Shown here in pieces: positions 54,777 to 63,883 of a stretch of 64,000 bases of DNA. Position 1 is the first letter of the stretch, and each line of letters opens with the position of its first letter. The position numbers and the translations under genes are program-made. Source of the stretch: JAKZVK01 sp965261065 (GTDB taxonomy: Bacteria > Acidobacteriota > Terriglobia > Bryobacterales > UBA6623); NCBI GenBank assembly GCA_965261065.1, contig OZ253444.1:1674001-1738000 (forward strand). The letters are read 5' to 3'. The notes under the pieces were generated by a model that saw only the letters and a list, made by a program, of their open reading frames with translations, ran no database searches and was not told where the DNA came from.

Positions 54777-56215
54777 GCATTGGAGAGCGAGTTGGGCCGG
54801 CGTAAGCTGGGGCCCGATTCGCATCGGCGTGGAACAGCGGGGGCATCGCCAGGTCAGTGTGTCGGCGGACGCCTGCGAACTAGGTTGCCGTGGTTCCAGC
54901 GCCGACGCGAGCAACTGGCGGGCGAGTACGAGCAGAGCTTTGCGGCAGCGGTTGGCCAAAAAGCCGAACTGCCGGATGCGAACGAAACCTCGTGGCAGCA
55001 CATGTTGGACAAAGCGCCGCAGAAACTCTGCAACACGAAGTGTCATCTTCCGCTGTTGGTTGCCGTGCGCGTAGTCCTTCCAACGGAAAGTGACGCGCTC
55101 GTCGTCGAAAGCCAGCAAGCGGTGATTGCTGATGGCGACGCGATGGGTATAGCGGCCCAGATAACGCAGCACCTGCGCCGGTCCGCCGAAAGCCGGCTTG
55201 GCGTACACGACCCAGTCCTGACGGAACAGGGTGCGCAGGAAAGCCGCAAAGTTTTTGGATTCTTCGAGGGCGGTAAGCGGGCCGCCGAAGCGGAGCTGCT
55301 TATGCCGGTGAGCTCGCCGTAAGCCGTCGACGAACTTGCCTCGAAAGACGCGACTGAGCACTTTCACCGGCAGAAAGAAAGCATACTTGGGACGGACCCA
55401 GCGGGTGCGGTCGGAAGAAAGTCCGCCGGCTGGAATGACACAGTGGAGATGGGGATGAAGCAGCAGGTTCTGCCCCCAGGTATGCAAGATGCTTAGGAAG
55501 CCGATCTGAGTACCGAGATGCTTCGCGTCCGCCGCCACTTCCAACAGAGTCCGTGCGCTGGCCCAGAACAGCAAGCCGTAGAGGACCGCCGGGTTCTGCT
55601 CGCAAAGCATGTTGAGTGCGTGCGGCAGGGTGAAGACGACGTGAAAGTAGGGCACGCCTAAGACTTCTTGCTCGCGCGCGGCGAGCCAGCGTTGGCGCGC
55701 TTGCGCCTGGCACTTTGGACAGTGCCTATTACGACAGGAGTCATACGAGATCGCCTGCTGATAACAGCGCGGACAAACATCAACGGGGCCGCCCAAGGCC
55801 GCCGTGCGACAGCGCCCGATCGCTTGCAGCACATTCAGCTGCTGGAAGCTGAGCCAGTGTGCCCAGCATGGGCTGTTTCTTGTGAGTTGCAAGGTACTCA
55901 CCGAAACCGATGGAGGTAACCGTAGGGAACCGCAGAGTGGAAGTCGTGGGGCGCAAGTCGCGCGGCCAAGCCGAAGGAAGCGGGGAACAAACCTTTGACC
56001 GTAGGAACACGAATCGGCAGAGAGGCCGCGTACGGGTGGTAAGCTTGCTGGCCACAGTGAAGCCCCATGTCCATCCGAGACGTGCGAGGTAGAGCCGGAC
56101 GGTATGAACCCGCATTTTCAATTTGATGTTTGACATCCCGACCTTCCAGCGGCCTTGAGCGTCTTTATTCATAGGGGCTAGAGCCCGATGAGGACGCCAT
56201 GGAGGCCAACACCCA

Positions 56216-57547
56216 ATGGGTGAAAAACAAACCAAGCCATTCCAGCTAAGTTTCAATGGACTTCTCAAAGTCGATTTCCAGGGATCGCACGTCACTTCCG
56301 ACGGTGGCCTGATTTTGGTTCGCGAACTGGACGAACGGCTCGGTCTCGGAGAACTGATTGACGAGCATCTCAGCGACTCCCGGCAAGGCACAAACAAGCA
56401 GTTCACGCTCGCTGATCTGTTGCGGCAGTCGGTTTACAGCCGACTCGCCGGCTACGAGGACCTCAACGACGCCGAGCGGGTTTCGATCGATCCGACGTTT
56501 CGGCTGATCGGTTCGCAGAAGATCTGGGATCGCGGTGCGGCCTTGACCTCGACGCTGCACGGCTTCGAGACGGAGATGCTGGCGAGCGAAGAGAACCTGC
56601 TGGGGCTGATGGCGCTGAACCGAGAGCTGGTCGGGCAAGCGGAAGCGTTCGACGACGCCGAGCGGGTCGTTCTGGACCTGGACTCCACCGAGAGTCCGGT
56701 CCATGGCCAACAGGAAGGCAGTGCCTACAACGGACACTTCGAGTCGGTCTGCTACCACCCGTTGCTTTTGTTCAACGGTCATGGTGATTGCCTCGCTGCC
56801 AAGCTGCGTCCAGGCAACGTGCACAGCGCCGAGGACTGGGATGAGCTCTTGTTGCCGGAGATCGAGCGCCAACAGGCTGCGGGCAAGCAGGTCGCCTTCC
56901 GGGGCGATGCGGCCTTTGCGAAGCCGGAAGTTTATGAGGCTTCGGAGGAACGCGGAGTACAGTACGCCATTCGCATTCCGGCCAACAAGAGCTTGGAGCT
57001 GGAGATCGAAGACATCCTGTTTCGCCCGCCGGGAAGGCCTTCCCGCAAGCCCTTGGTGCGCTACAAGAGTTTTCGCTATCAGGCGGAGAGTTGGTCGCAG
57101 GCGAGGCGGATCGTCGCTAAGGTCGAGCATCACCAGGGCGAGCTGTTCCCGCGCGTCGGATTCATCGTGACGAGCATGAGCTTGCCGAGCCGCTCGGTGG
57201 TGCGCTTCTACAACAAGCGCGGCACGGCGGAACAGTGGATCAAGGAAGGCAAGCAGGCGACGCACTGGACGCGATTGTCGTGCCATCGATTTCGGGCCAA
57301 CGAAGTGCGGTTGCAACTGAGCGTGCTGGCCTACAACCTGGGCAATCTTTGGCGGCGGCTGGGGCTTCCGCAGCGAATCAAGAGTTGGTCGCTGACGAGC
57401 TTGCAACACAGGTTGATGAAGACCGGCGGTCGGCTGGTCAAGCACGCGCGGTATTACTGGCTCTTATTGGCGGAGGGACATCTGAACCGGCGGCTGTTCG
57501 GCGACATGCTGCACAAGATCTGGGCGCTGCCGCTGCCGAGTGGGTAG
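56216..57547 (+). CDS. IS1380-family transposase
   Basis: A 443-residue DDE transposase starting MGEKQTKPFQLSFNGLLKVD. DSRQGTNKQFTLADLLRQ and RLAGYEDLNDAERVSIDP form the N-terminal region; the catalytic core shows VLDLDSTESPVHGQQEGSAY (first Asp), VAFRGDAAFAKPEVYE (second Asp) and YNKRGTAEQWIKEGKQ (Glu). It is intact. It lies in domain IV of the group II intron; element ends were not resolved (CATTTTCAATTTGATG at about 56112 and CCAAAATGG at about 57754 are candidates). Confidence 0.92.
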   Translation: MGEKQTKPFQLSFNGLLKVDFQGSHVTSDGGLILVRELDERLGLGELIDEHLSDSRQGTNKQFTLADLLRQSVYSRLAGYEDLNDAERVSIDPTFRLIGSQKIWDRGAALTSTLHGFETEMLASEENLLGLMALNRELVGQAEAFDDAERVVLDLDSTESPVHGQQEGSAYNGHFESVCYHPLLLFNGHGDCLAAKLRPGNVHSAEDWDELLLPEIERQQAAGKQVAFRGDAAFAKPEVYEASEERGVQYAIRIPANKSLELEIEDILFRPPGRPSRKPLVRYKSFRYQAESWSQARRIVAKVEHHQGELFPRVGFIVTSMSLPSRSVVRFYNKRGTAEQWIKEGKQATHWTRLSCHRFRANEVRLQLSVLAYNLGNLWRRLGLPQRIKSWSLTSLQHRLMKTGGRLVKHARYYWLLLAEGHLNRRLFGDMLHKIWALPLPSG

Positions 57548-58161
57548 CATTGCCGGAGTGAGGGTCAACAGCTTTTGGCTCCAAAAGGTTTCGCAAGGAG
57601 CAGTGTCGGCCGGAGCGCCGTTCAAGCCGCTCAATCAACGACTGTGAGCGGTCGAACCAGCTCTGGCGACTACCAGCAGAGGTGATGTGCAGGGTTCAGC
57701 GTGAAAGGACGTGCTGTTCGGAGCGGAGCGGGTGTATACTGTGGCCGTGCCAGGGCCAAAATGGAAATCCTGGATGAAGGGACAGAAACAGCACCTTACC
57801 TGGGGAGGGCTCCTTCGTGAGAGCGAAGGAGAAGTCAGCAGAGGCCATAGTAGCGTGGAAGGCGGGTAACGCCGCTGGAGCGAAGGGCCGAAGGACCACG
57901 GAGCGAAGCTAGAGGAGCGACTGACATCACGTCCAAGAGGTTTCCCGGAGTCCCGGGCCGGAAGGTCCTTCCCCTATGTAGGGGAACGAAACGGGGAGCA
58001 GGCCGAAGCAGAAGCGGTGGAGCCGTGGCGGGCCGAGGCCGGCGGGAGCCAGGGCAAGTGTTGCGTCCATCCCGACAGAAAGCGATGCACGAGGCACGGG
58101 AGGCGGTCGATGGTTGGCGGCCTGCCGGTCTTGCGGCGCGTAGGTACAGCCGCTGGGTCCA

Positions 58162-58195
58162 ACCGCCGGATACGGAAAACCGTACGTCCGGTGGT
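58162..58195 (+). ncRNA. Group II intron domain V
   Basis: Exactly 34 nt: ACCGCCGGA pairs with TCCGGTGGT, TACGG with CCGTA around an AAAA loop, and a two-base CG bulge lies on the 3' side, the catalytic domain V geometry. The catalytic triad reads CGC, a variant known besides AGC. Confidence 0.82.
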
Positions 58196-58308
58196 GTGGG
58201 AGGGTGCCGGGGCGCAATCCCCGGTACCCGACCCGATCGATCGATAGCGATCCACGAAGCGCTCGCCCTGCGCCTGGATGAGATCGGCCACCTCGAGGCT
58301 GGGCCGGC

Positions 58309-59229
58309 TCATGCGGGCTTGTGCCGTCTGCGCGAACGTTCGATGCGCGCTGTAGGGGAAATCGCGAGTTGATCCAACGGATTCGCCGTCGCCTGCAGGT
58401 GCTTCCGAGAGAGGTGCAGGTAGACCGTTGTCGCCTCGATATCCACGTGCCCCATGAGCAGTTGGATGGTTCTGAGATCCGCGCCGGATTCGAGCAGGTG
58501 CGTGGCGTAACAATGCCGCAGCGTGTGAGGGGTAACGTGCTTGCGGATCCCGGCGCGTTCGGTCGCCTCGCGAACCGCCATCCAGACGACCTTCGGTGTG
58601 ATGGGCTTGTCAACGCGCCAGTTGTTGATCGTGCCGGGGAACAAATACGTCTTGGGCCGCATCCAGCGGTAGTACTCGCGCAGCGTCTCAAGAAGCTTTT
58701 GGCTCAGGGGCACTTCGTGATCCACGCCGCCCTTGCCGCGTTCGACACGCAGCATCATTCGTTGGCTGTCGATGTCGGCAACTTTGAGGCGGCACAGTTC
58801 GGCGCGACGCAGCCCCGCCGAGTACAGCGTCATCAGCATCGCGCGGTGCGATAGGGTGCGCGCCGAGTCGATCAGGCGTGCCACCTCGTCGGGACTCAGA
58901 ATAATTGGCAGACGCTTGCGCTCTTTTGGATAGGGCAGTTCCTGCTTCATCTCGCGCCGGCCAAGCACCTTGACGTACAGGAATCGCAGCGCACTGACGT
59001 GCAGGACGACCGTGCCGACGGCGAGCTTCTTGTTCTCGAGCAAGTACGCCTGGTAGCGGCGCATATCGTCCGGACCGAGATGATCGAGCCTCTTTCGAGC
59101 GTATTCTCGAAACTGCTCGACGGATCGTAGATAGGTGCGAATGGTTGTTTCAGCGTAGTTGCGGCGTACGAGCTCTTCTCGCATCCGCTGGGTGAGTATC
59201 GTCACAGAGAAGCTCCTTCTCTGCGACAA
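58309..59229 (-). CDS. Tyrosine recombinase (site-specific integrase)
   Basis: A 306-residue XerC/D-like integrase. N-terminal SAM-like domain: EELVRRNYAETTIRTYLRSV. Catalytic residues: Arg in YSAGLRRAELCRLKVADID, Lys in VERGKGGVDHEVPL, HTLRHCYATHLLESGAD (His-x-x-Arg), GHVDIEATTVYLHLS with the later His/Trp position and nucleophilic Tyr. The C-terminus (KHLQATANPLDQL) is typical of integrases paired with IS91 transposases; its TGA overlaps the ATG of that gene. Confidence 0.92.
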   Translation of the reverse strand: MSQRRSFSVTILTQRMREELVRRNYAETTIRTYLRSVEQFREYARKRLDHLGPDDMRRYQAYLLENKKLAVGTVVLHVSALRFLYVKVLGRREMKQELPYPKERKRLPIILSPDEVARLIDSARTLSHRAMLMTLYSAGLRRAELCRLKVADIDSQRMMLRVERGKGGVDHEVPLSQKLLETLREYYRWMRPKTYLFPGTINNWRVDKPITPKVVWMAVREATERAGIRKHVTPHTLRHCYATHLLESGADLRTIQLLMGHVDIEATTVYLHLSRKHLQATANPLDQLAISPTARIERSRRRHKPA

Positions 59230-59473
59230 ACTCTACTCTTCCCCTTTGCCGCCCACGCCGCAGGCGTCCGCCGCGCCCAGCGGCTTCGTTCTTGTCCCAA
59301 AGGATTGATCCAGCGGCCTGGATTTCCTAGATCATGAGTTCGCCGTCAGGGTGAATTCCGTGGCCCGTGGACAGACGGAGACTTCACTGCTTCGCGGAGT
59401 CTTCGGCGTCTTCTGTCAAGCCCAGCAGGTGCACACGCAGGGCTCGCAGGTTCTCGACAAAGAAGGCCTGCAA

Positions 59474-59824
59474 CTAGTCCAACACTCCGTGAGTCTCTTT
59501 TGGGAACGTCTCGATCTTTTCCTTTGCGACCCCGGTCTGTTCTCGGAGCGTTTCTAGTTGTTCACGTCCGGTCTTGCTGATCTCTTCTCTCAGACGACCG
59601 CTTTGTTCGCGTAACCCTTCGCTCCTCTTGTTGATCTCTTCGCGTGTCTCCTTCAGCGCGGCCCGCCCTTCGCGCTCGATCTCGATCGCTTCATCCCGCA
59701 GCCGGCGCGAACCTATGTTGATCGCCTCCGAGACCTCTTGATCACTGGAAGGCAGCCAGAGCAAGGCGGCGGCGGCCAACAATATAAGGATGACGAAGAA
59801 CAGCACACCGCGCACGAAGGACAT
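59474..59824 (-). CDS. Small membrane protein with coiled coil
   Basis: A 116-residue protein: one N-terminal membrane segment (FVRGVLFFVILILLAAAALL) followed by about 85 residues of charged heptad-like helix (EIEREGRAALKETREEINKR and onward). No recognised family; similar small anchored coiled coils occur near cell-envelope stress genes. The neighbouring spacers 59230-59473 and 59825-60075 show no further gene. Confidence 0.65.
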   Translation of the reverse strand: MSFVRGVLFFVILILLAAAALLWLPSSDQEVSEAINIGSRRLRDEAIEIEREGRAALKETREEINKRSEGLREQSGRLREEISKTGREQLETLREQTGVAKEKIETFPKETHGVLD

Positions 59825-60075
59825 GGGCCTCTGTACTCAGTATGCTCCACCGGTCGGCAGCCAAGGGACGACTCCGGCTCAGCGCGCCCCAAGCAGGCTT
59901 CCCGTCGTCCAAAACTGGTACGAAGAGTTCCACGACCGCGAGTGGGACTAAGTCCTGCAACGCAAATTATATAGCCTTCGTCCACGGATACGTGTCCGAA
60001 ATCGCTTCCCGCCAACTAGAAGCCGCGGACCTCAAGAACCGAGATGACGCTAAGGGTCTATTAGCCGATCCCCTC

Positions 60076-60984
60076 CTAATCCACCGCGATCGTGGGGTCG
60101 CTCTGACTTGGCTGGTCGCCAACAGTGATCACGACGGGGACCGCCGCTCCCGGCGCGACTTGCTCGGAGACGACGGCGTTGATCTGCAGTAGTCCCGCCA
60201 CCGAGCCCGGGACTGACCCGCTATAGACGACTTGCGCGGGTACGCCGCCGATCGTTGTGGTCACGGGCAGTTGCGGCACAGGGACCGCCCCACTGACAAT
60301 CTGGCCATCCGACCCCGGCGGGTCCGTCTGCCCCTCGCCCGTCGCATACAGAACGACCACACCCCCGCGAGCGACCGGGTTGCCCGGGCCGTTTAGCGTG
60401 AGTGAGCCGTCCGCTTCGACGTTTAGTGCCGCGGCCTGACCGGCACCGGTCTGGTCCAGTGTGAAGATCCCCGGCGATGCCTCAGCAACGTCGAAGGTCA
60501 CGATGTTCGACCAAGCACCGCCCCTTTCCACCTGGACAAGCGTCGACGCCTGGCCCGCAACTGAATAGGGTACGACCGCATTGATCTGGTTGGCTGAGAC
60601 ATGGATCAGCGGTGCCGGAACACCGTCGAAGAGCACCCGTGTGCCAGCCAGTTCGCTACCGATCTGCCCGCCCTCGACGACCAGCAACGCGTCCTCGGGC
60701 GGCCCGATCGAGAGACCGAAAATGCTGATGATCTCGCCCGGACTCACCGCCCGCGATTGGAAGCTGGCCGCGTTCACCAGGCCGTCCGCCTCAAAACACG
60801 TTCCGGACGCCGACTGTACGCGGATGCTCGTGGCTGCGAACGCTCCACCGGCTGTGGGCACACCGCTGACAACCACGCACGAACCGAGGTTCAGGGAGCC
60901 GCCGCTTTGGTCTACGGCGGTCGCCGCGGTGATGTTGACCGTGTATCGGCCAATCATCCATGTGCCGAACGCGCCTTTGGCCAT
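60076..60984 (-). CDS. DUF5666/TIGR03437-type protein, N-terminally truncated
   Basis: About 302 residues. The start (GTWMIGRYTVNITAATAVDQ to GAFAATSIRVQSASG) resembles a single DUF5666 beta-barrel; the rest is the TIGR03437 domain: LVNAASFQSRAVSPGEIISI, FGLSIGP, HVSANQINAVVPYSVAG, GPGNPVARGGVVVLYATGEGQ and GVPAQVVYSGSVPG. Such proteins are normally exported and larger; here no signal peptide is encoded and a TAA stands just upstream of the Met, so it is likely the end of a gene cut by the IS1595-type relic at 61040. Confidence 0.75.
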   Translation of the reverse strand: MAKGAFGTWMIGRYTVNITAATAVDQSGGSLNLGSCVVVSGVPTAGGAFAATSIRVQSASGTCFEADGLVNAASFQSRAVSPGEIISIFGLSIGPPEDALLVVEGGQIGSELAGTRVLFDGVPAPLIHVSANQINAVVPYSVAGQASTLVQVERGGAWSNIVTFDVAEASPGIFTLDQTGAGQAAALNVEADGSLTLNGPGNPVARGGVVVLYATGEGQTDPPGSDGQIVSGAVPVPQLPVTTTIGGVPAQVVYSGSVPGSVAGLLQINAVVSEQVAPGAAVPVVITVGDQPSQSDPTIAVD

Positions 60985-61039
60985 CGCAGGCTTGGAAACG
61001 TGGTGTTATCGGCAAGCCTTTCCGGGGGCCGCCAATGGC

Positions 61040-61081
61040 CAACCACAGTATGTTGTGGTCACCTGAGTCAAATGGATACCA
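61040..61081 (+). repeat. Degenerate right end of the IS1595-family element
   Basis: CCAACCACAGTATGTTGTGG and then TCACCTGAGTCAAATGGATA match the right end of the 1031-bp element with about six mismatches over 42 bp. No transposase sequence is attached. Confidence 0.7.
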
Positions 61082-61103
61082 ACTTTGTAGAATTTAGACC
61101 ACC

Positions 61104-61520
61104 ATGACCCAAGACGAGCACGACCGTAACGCCCAGGAGACCTCGCAGAACCGATTTGACTTTCTAGACAATCGGATCTATGAGTGGAGGATCACCATTA
61201 GTCTTCGGCATCGCTTACTCGGCTCCTTGACCATTCTCTCGCTGCCGTTGCTGCTGTACTTTTGGCTCTGGGTCTTCCAACTGCTCTCGGTGCAGCTCTC
61301 TTTTTGGCTTGCCGTCGCTGTCTTGAGTTTCGGCAGCGTTCTCTGTTTAGCCTGGGTCCGAATCAAGCTCAAGTCAGATCGGCACAAGAAATTCGGTGAC
61401 ATCAGGATCAGCATTCTGTCCCTGATGTCTTTGGTCGCGGTGACCTATCTGCTCCTATCACCGGCTCCATACGTTCGAGAGTTCTTTGGCGCTTCCGCAA
61501 GCAAGGAACCAGTTCAATGA
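61104..61520 (+). CDS. Hypothetical membrane protein
   Basis: 138 residues: a polar N-terminus (MTQDEHDRNAQETSQNRFDF), then three hydrophobic segments (LTILSLPLLLYFWLWVFQLL, FWLAVAVLSFGSVLCLAWV, ISILSLMSLVAVTYLLL). No family recognised. The following small ORF starts 3 bp after its stop. Confidence 0.6.
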   Translation: MTQDEHDRNAQETSQNRFDFLDNRIYEWRITISLRHRLLGSLTILSLPLLLYFWLWVFQLLSVQLSFWLAVAVLSFGSVLCLAWVRIKLKSDRHKKFGDIRISILSLMSLVAVTYLLLSPAPYVREFFGASASKEPVQ

Positions 61521-61523
61521 CTA

Positions 61524-61859
61524 TTGTTCATCGTTGACCACGCGCTTCGCGTGGCGCTGCTGGACATCCCAGAGATAATTGGTTTCTCCTTGTCCTCAAT
61601 TACAGCGAGCGGCTGGAAGGCCAAGGTGGTTGTTTTCCTGCTAAGAACTTTCTTCGCTATCGGCCTGTTGAACATCGCTGTGGCGATCGTATCGGGTTCT
61701 AGCAATCGGATATTCTATGGCACCGACTTGCAAGCTTGGTTGAGGTCGAACTACTTTCTGGGCGCATCGACAGTAACGGTACACAGGATGGCAATCGTGA
61801 ACGAGTTGCCGGTCATCCAGAGCTGGACTGTGAAAACGGAGAACCCGCTCGGCTCGTAA
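61524..61859 (+). CDS. Possible small membrane-associated protein
   Basis: 111 codons from a TTG start (FIVDHALRVALLDIPEIIGF), with one hydrophobic segment (VVVFLLRTFFAIGLLNIAVAI). Its position 3 bp after the preceding gene suggests coupling. No homology recognised and the start is weak, so it may not be real. Confidence 0.4.
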   Translation: MFIVDHALRVALLDIPEIIGFSLSSITASGWKAKVVVFLLRTFFAIGLLNIAVAIVSGSSNRIFYGTDLQAWLRSNYFLGASTVTVHRMAIVNELPVIQSWTVKTENPLGS

Positions 61860-61983
61860 CCTGTGCCCATCGTAAACACCGCCTGCGTTGAAAACACGGA
61901 GGTTGTTGGACAACGATCCGAGGCTCGACTCATCGTTCATCGGGCCGGCATCTCAGCGCAACCGGGGTGCGGTCGGACCACAG

Positions 61984-62777
61984 GGCATTGTCAAGTTAAC
62001 GACGCCAAGGCGGTTTTGCCCTGAAGATCGTCTGAGGTTTCTCCCCTCTCAGCAGGCACACGTCGCCATCTTCCAGTCCCTGAGAGCTCGCTCTCTCAGA
62101 AGGCGATGATGGACCGCTTTGAGATGATGACGGCCAACTCGGAACAGGTTCTGAATCGGGCCCTGGACCGAGAGAAATCGTTGAACCTGTGCCGCTGATT
62201 TGAGGCGACGCACCTGGCGTTCCTGCTCCCGGGTGTGCTGGTGCGAGACTTCAGCTCGGTTGTTCTCGTACTGCCCGGTTCAGTGGATGACGGATGGGAA
62301 CACCTCGCGGTGCGCAGCCGGATAGCTTCGCAGCTTGTCGGTAACCAGTTGCAGCGGTGGCCTCTCCTGGTGCTTCAAGACCTTGCGAAAGAAGCGTTTG
62401 GCTGCTCTCTTGTCTCGGCGGCGTGTGACCAAGATATCGAGGACATCGCCATCCTGGTCCACCGCTCTCCAAAGATAGTGGTGTTCGCCGCGGATGGTGA
62501 TGAACCTCGTCCACGTGCCAGATGTCGCCGAGTCGGCCCTGTCGGCGCCGCAGCGTGGGGCATACGCCGGTCCAAACTTCCGGCACCAGGATCGAATGGC
62601 TTCGTAGGACACCGTGATGCCACGCTCGGCGAGAAGGTTCTCGACGTCGCGAAAGCTGAGAGCGAACCGATGGTACAGCCAGACGGCATGGCTGATGATT
62701 TCGGGTGGAAAGAGGTGGCGTCGATACAGTGATCCCATCGGTCGATTGTCGCTGACCGCCGTTAACTTGACAATGCC
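61984..62777 (-). mobile_element. IS6-family insertion sequence, decayed
   Basis: 794 bp bounded by perfect 18-bp inverted repeats GGCATTGTCAAGTTAACG. The flanking 8 bp differ (GACCACAG and TGCACCAA), so no target duplication remains. Further ends of the same family are at 54251 and 63884. Confidence 0.88.
62049..62738 (-). pseudogene. IS6-family transposase with frameshifts and a stop
   Basis: Starts MGSLYRRHLFPPEIISHAVW; RDVENLLAERGITVSYEAIR is the IS6 helix-turn-helix. Indels near 62552 and 62504 put about 17 codons, including GRLGDIWHVDEV with the first catalytic Asp, out of frame. The frame resumes at FITIRGEHHYLWRAVDQDGD, and a CGA to TGA change at 62280 stops it before TGQYENNRAEVSH, which carries the final Glu. 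Reading continues to a natural stop. Confidence 0.85.
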
Positions 62778-62839
62778 TGCACCAATGCCGAGGAGCGGTT
62801 ACCATCTGACAGGGGACGTATACCCAGGAGGCCTTCGAA

Positions 62840-63814
62840 ATGCCCGAGGAACGCAAGCAACAACTCGTCGAAATGCTCGGCGCAGAGAAAACTAACTCGG
62901 CGGAGCGGATGGAACTCGCCCGCCTCATCCTGCTCGACCCGGCCAAACCGAAGCTAAATAACTCGGCCGCCAACAGGGGCGTGCTCGGCATTCTGAACCG
63001 GTGGAGTCAAGGCCGCCGAGAGAAGGCGTATCGTGCCAAGAAGAACGGGTTCCAGGGAACCGTCATCGTCTCAGAAGGCGACTCCTGGTTCCAGTTCCCG
63101 TGGTTTGTCAAGGACATCATCGACTGGCTGATGGATGAGCCGAAATACAATATCCTCAGTCTGGGATCGGGCGGCGACTGGCTGGCGAACATGGTCGAAA
63201 AACAACAACACCTCGAGGCGATCGAGGCTGAGCATCCGCGACCGCATGTCTTTCTAATCAGCGGCGGCGGCAATGACCTGGCCGATGATTATCGAGTGGC
63301 AAAGCTGGTTCACCCATTCTCGGAAGAGCGGGAAGAGGAGCCGAGGAAATATCTCAATGAAGACTACTATTGTGTCATCGAGGTGTTCGAGCAGCAGTAC
63401 GTTCAGCTGTTTGCTGAGGTCGGTCGTCGCTGCCCGGGATTGAAGATAATCACCCACGGCTACGCTTACGCGATTCCCTCCTCCAAGAAGGGGCGCTTCC
63501 CCGTGCAATGGTTAGTGAACTTCTTCAGCCGCACGGGCAAATGGCTCAAGCGCCCGCTCGAGATGCGGGGAATCACGAATCCGAAAACTCAACGCAAGAT
63601 CGTCCGTCACATGATCGACGATTTCAACGCCATGATGGAAAGAGCCGGCAGCAGTTTCCCGCACGTGCATCACGTAGACTCCCGCGGCCTGTTTAAAGCC
63701 GATGACTGGTACAACGAGCTGCACCTCGAGCCGGCTGCGTTCAAGGTAGTGGCGGAACTCTACATCAAGAAGATCAATAACCTGCCTGGAATCGCGGCCC
63801 ATAGCGGCAGCTGA
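62840..63814 (+). CDS. SGNH/GDSL-type hydrolase, apparently cytoplasmic
   Basis: 324 residues, ATG preceded by AGGAGG. A helical N-terminus (ERKQQLVEMLGAEKTNSAER) leads to the hydrolase core VIVSEGDSWFQFPWFVKDII (block I Ser), SLGSGGDWLANM (block II Gly), LISGGGNDLADD (block III Asn) and DDWYNELHLEPAAFK (block V His). There is no signal peptide or membrane segment, unusual for a lipase/esterase of this fold, so a housekeeping secreted esterase role is unlikely. Substrate unknown. It lies between two IS6 sequences, 62 bp after one and 69 bp before the next. Confidence 0.78.
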   Translation: MPEERKQQLVEMLGAEKTNSAERMELARLILLDPAKPKLNNSAANRGVLGILNRWSQGRREKAYRAKKNGFQGTVIVSEGDSWFQFPWFVKDIIDWLMDEPKYNILSLGSGGDWLANMVEKQQHLEAIEAEHPRPHVFLISGGGNDLADDYRVAKLVHPFSEEREEEPRKYLNEDYYCVIEVFEQQYVQLFAEVGRRCPGLKIITHGYAYAIPSSKKGRFPVQWLVNFFSRTGKWLKRPLEMRGITNPKTQRKIVRHMIDDFNAMMERAGSSFPHVHHVDSRGLFKADDWYNELHLEPAAFKVVAELYIKKINNLPGIAAHSGS

Positions 63815-63883
63815 GCCCGGTCGGCTGGTGTGGGTAGCCAAAACCTCGTCGTTGTGTAGAACCAACAACTTGGGCTGCCGGGC

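Larger units (their letters stand above)
55882..58232 (+). mobile_element. Group II intron, reverse transcriptase lost, IS1380 inside
   Basis: The 5' end GTGAGTTGCAAGGTACTCAC folds on itself and continues with CCGATGGAGGTAACCG and GGAAGCGGGGAACAAACC, typical domain I wording. Domain V (58162-58195) and a domain VI-like hairpin (GGTGCCGGGG/CCCCGGTACC) lead to the end CCCGAC. Deleting exactly this interval restores the IS91 frame. Domain IV keeps only traces of an intron protein (GEVSRGHSS near 57840); the rest is replaced by an IS1380 element and deletion. The intron could fold but needs maturase supplied from elsewhere. Confidence 0.8.
54756..58312 (-). pseudogene. IS91-family (HUH) transposase split by the group II intron
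   Basis: The 5' part (58312-58233) encodes MSRPSLEVADLIQAQGERFV and DRYRSIG; the 3' part (55881-54756) continues RNSPCWAHWLSFQQLNVLQA. Removing 55882-58232 gives one frame of 402 codons. Domains: N-terminal zinc ribbon (VDVCPRCYQQ, SCRNRHCPKCQAQARQRWL), HUH relaxase-type nuclease with HPHLHCVIPAGG for the metal-binding His pair, and YLGRYTHRVAISNHR carrying the presumed nucleophilic Tyr. The intron is antisense to this gene, so it cannot be spliced from the transposase mRNA and the gene is inactive unless a start such as GTG 55898 yields a shorter product. Confidence 0.85.
54419..59300 (-). mobile_element. Integrase plus IS91-type transposase element, invaded by a group II intron
   Basis: Reading the minus strand: tyrosine recombinase (58309-59229), IS91-family transposase overlapping it by ATGA, and the oriIS-side end finishing at 54419. 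Pairs of such an integrase with an IS91-like transposase are a recurrent element type. The upstream end was not located; 59300 is an approximate limit. The transposase gene carries a group II intron with an IS1380 element inside. Confidence 0.75.

Noticed and set aside
56090..56125. Candidate domain V at GAGCCGGACGG
   Set aside because: The GAGCCG start looked promising but the segment does not close into the 34-nt hairpin; the true domain V is at 58162-58195.
57927..58691. 254-codon minus-strand ORF covering the intron end and integrase
   Set aside because: It runs in another frame through the integrase gene and the structured intron RNA; no domain is visible.
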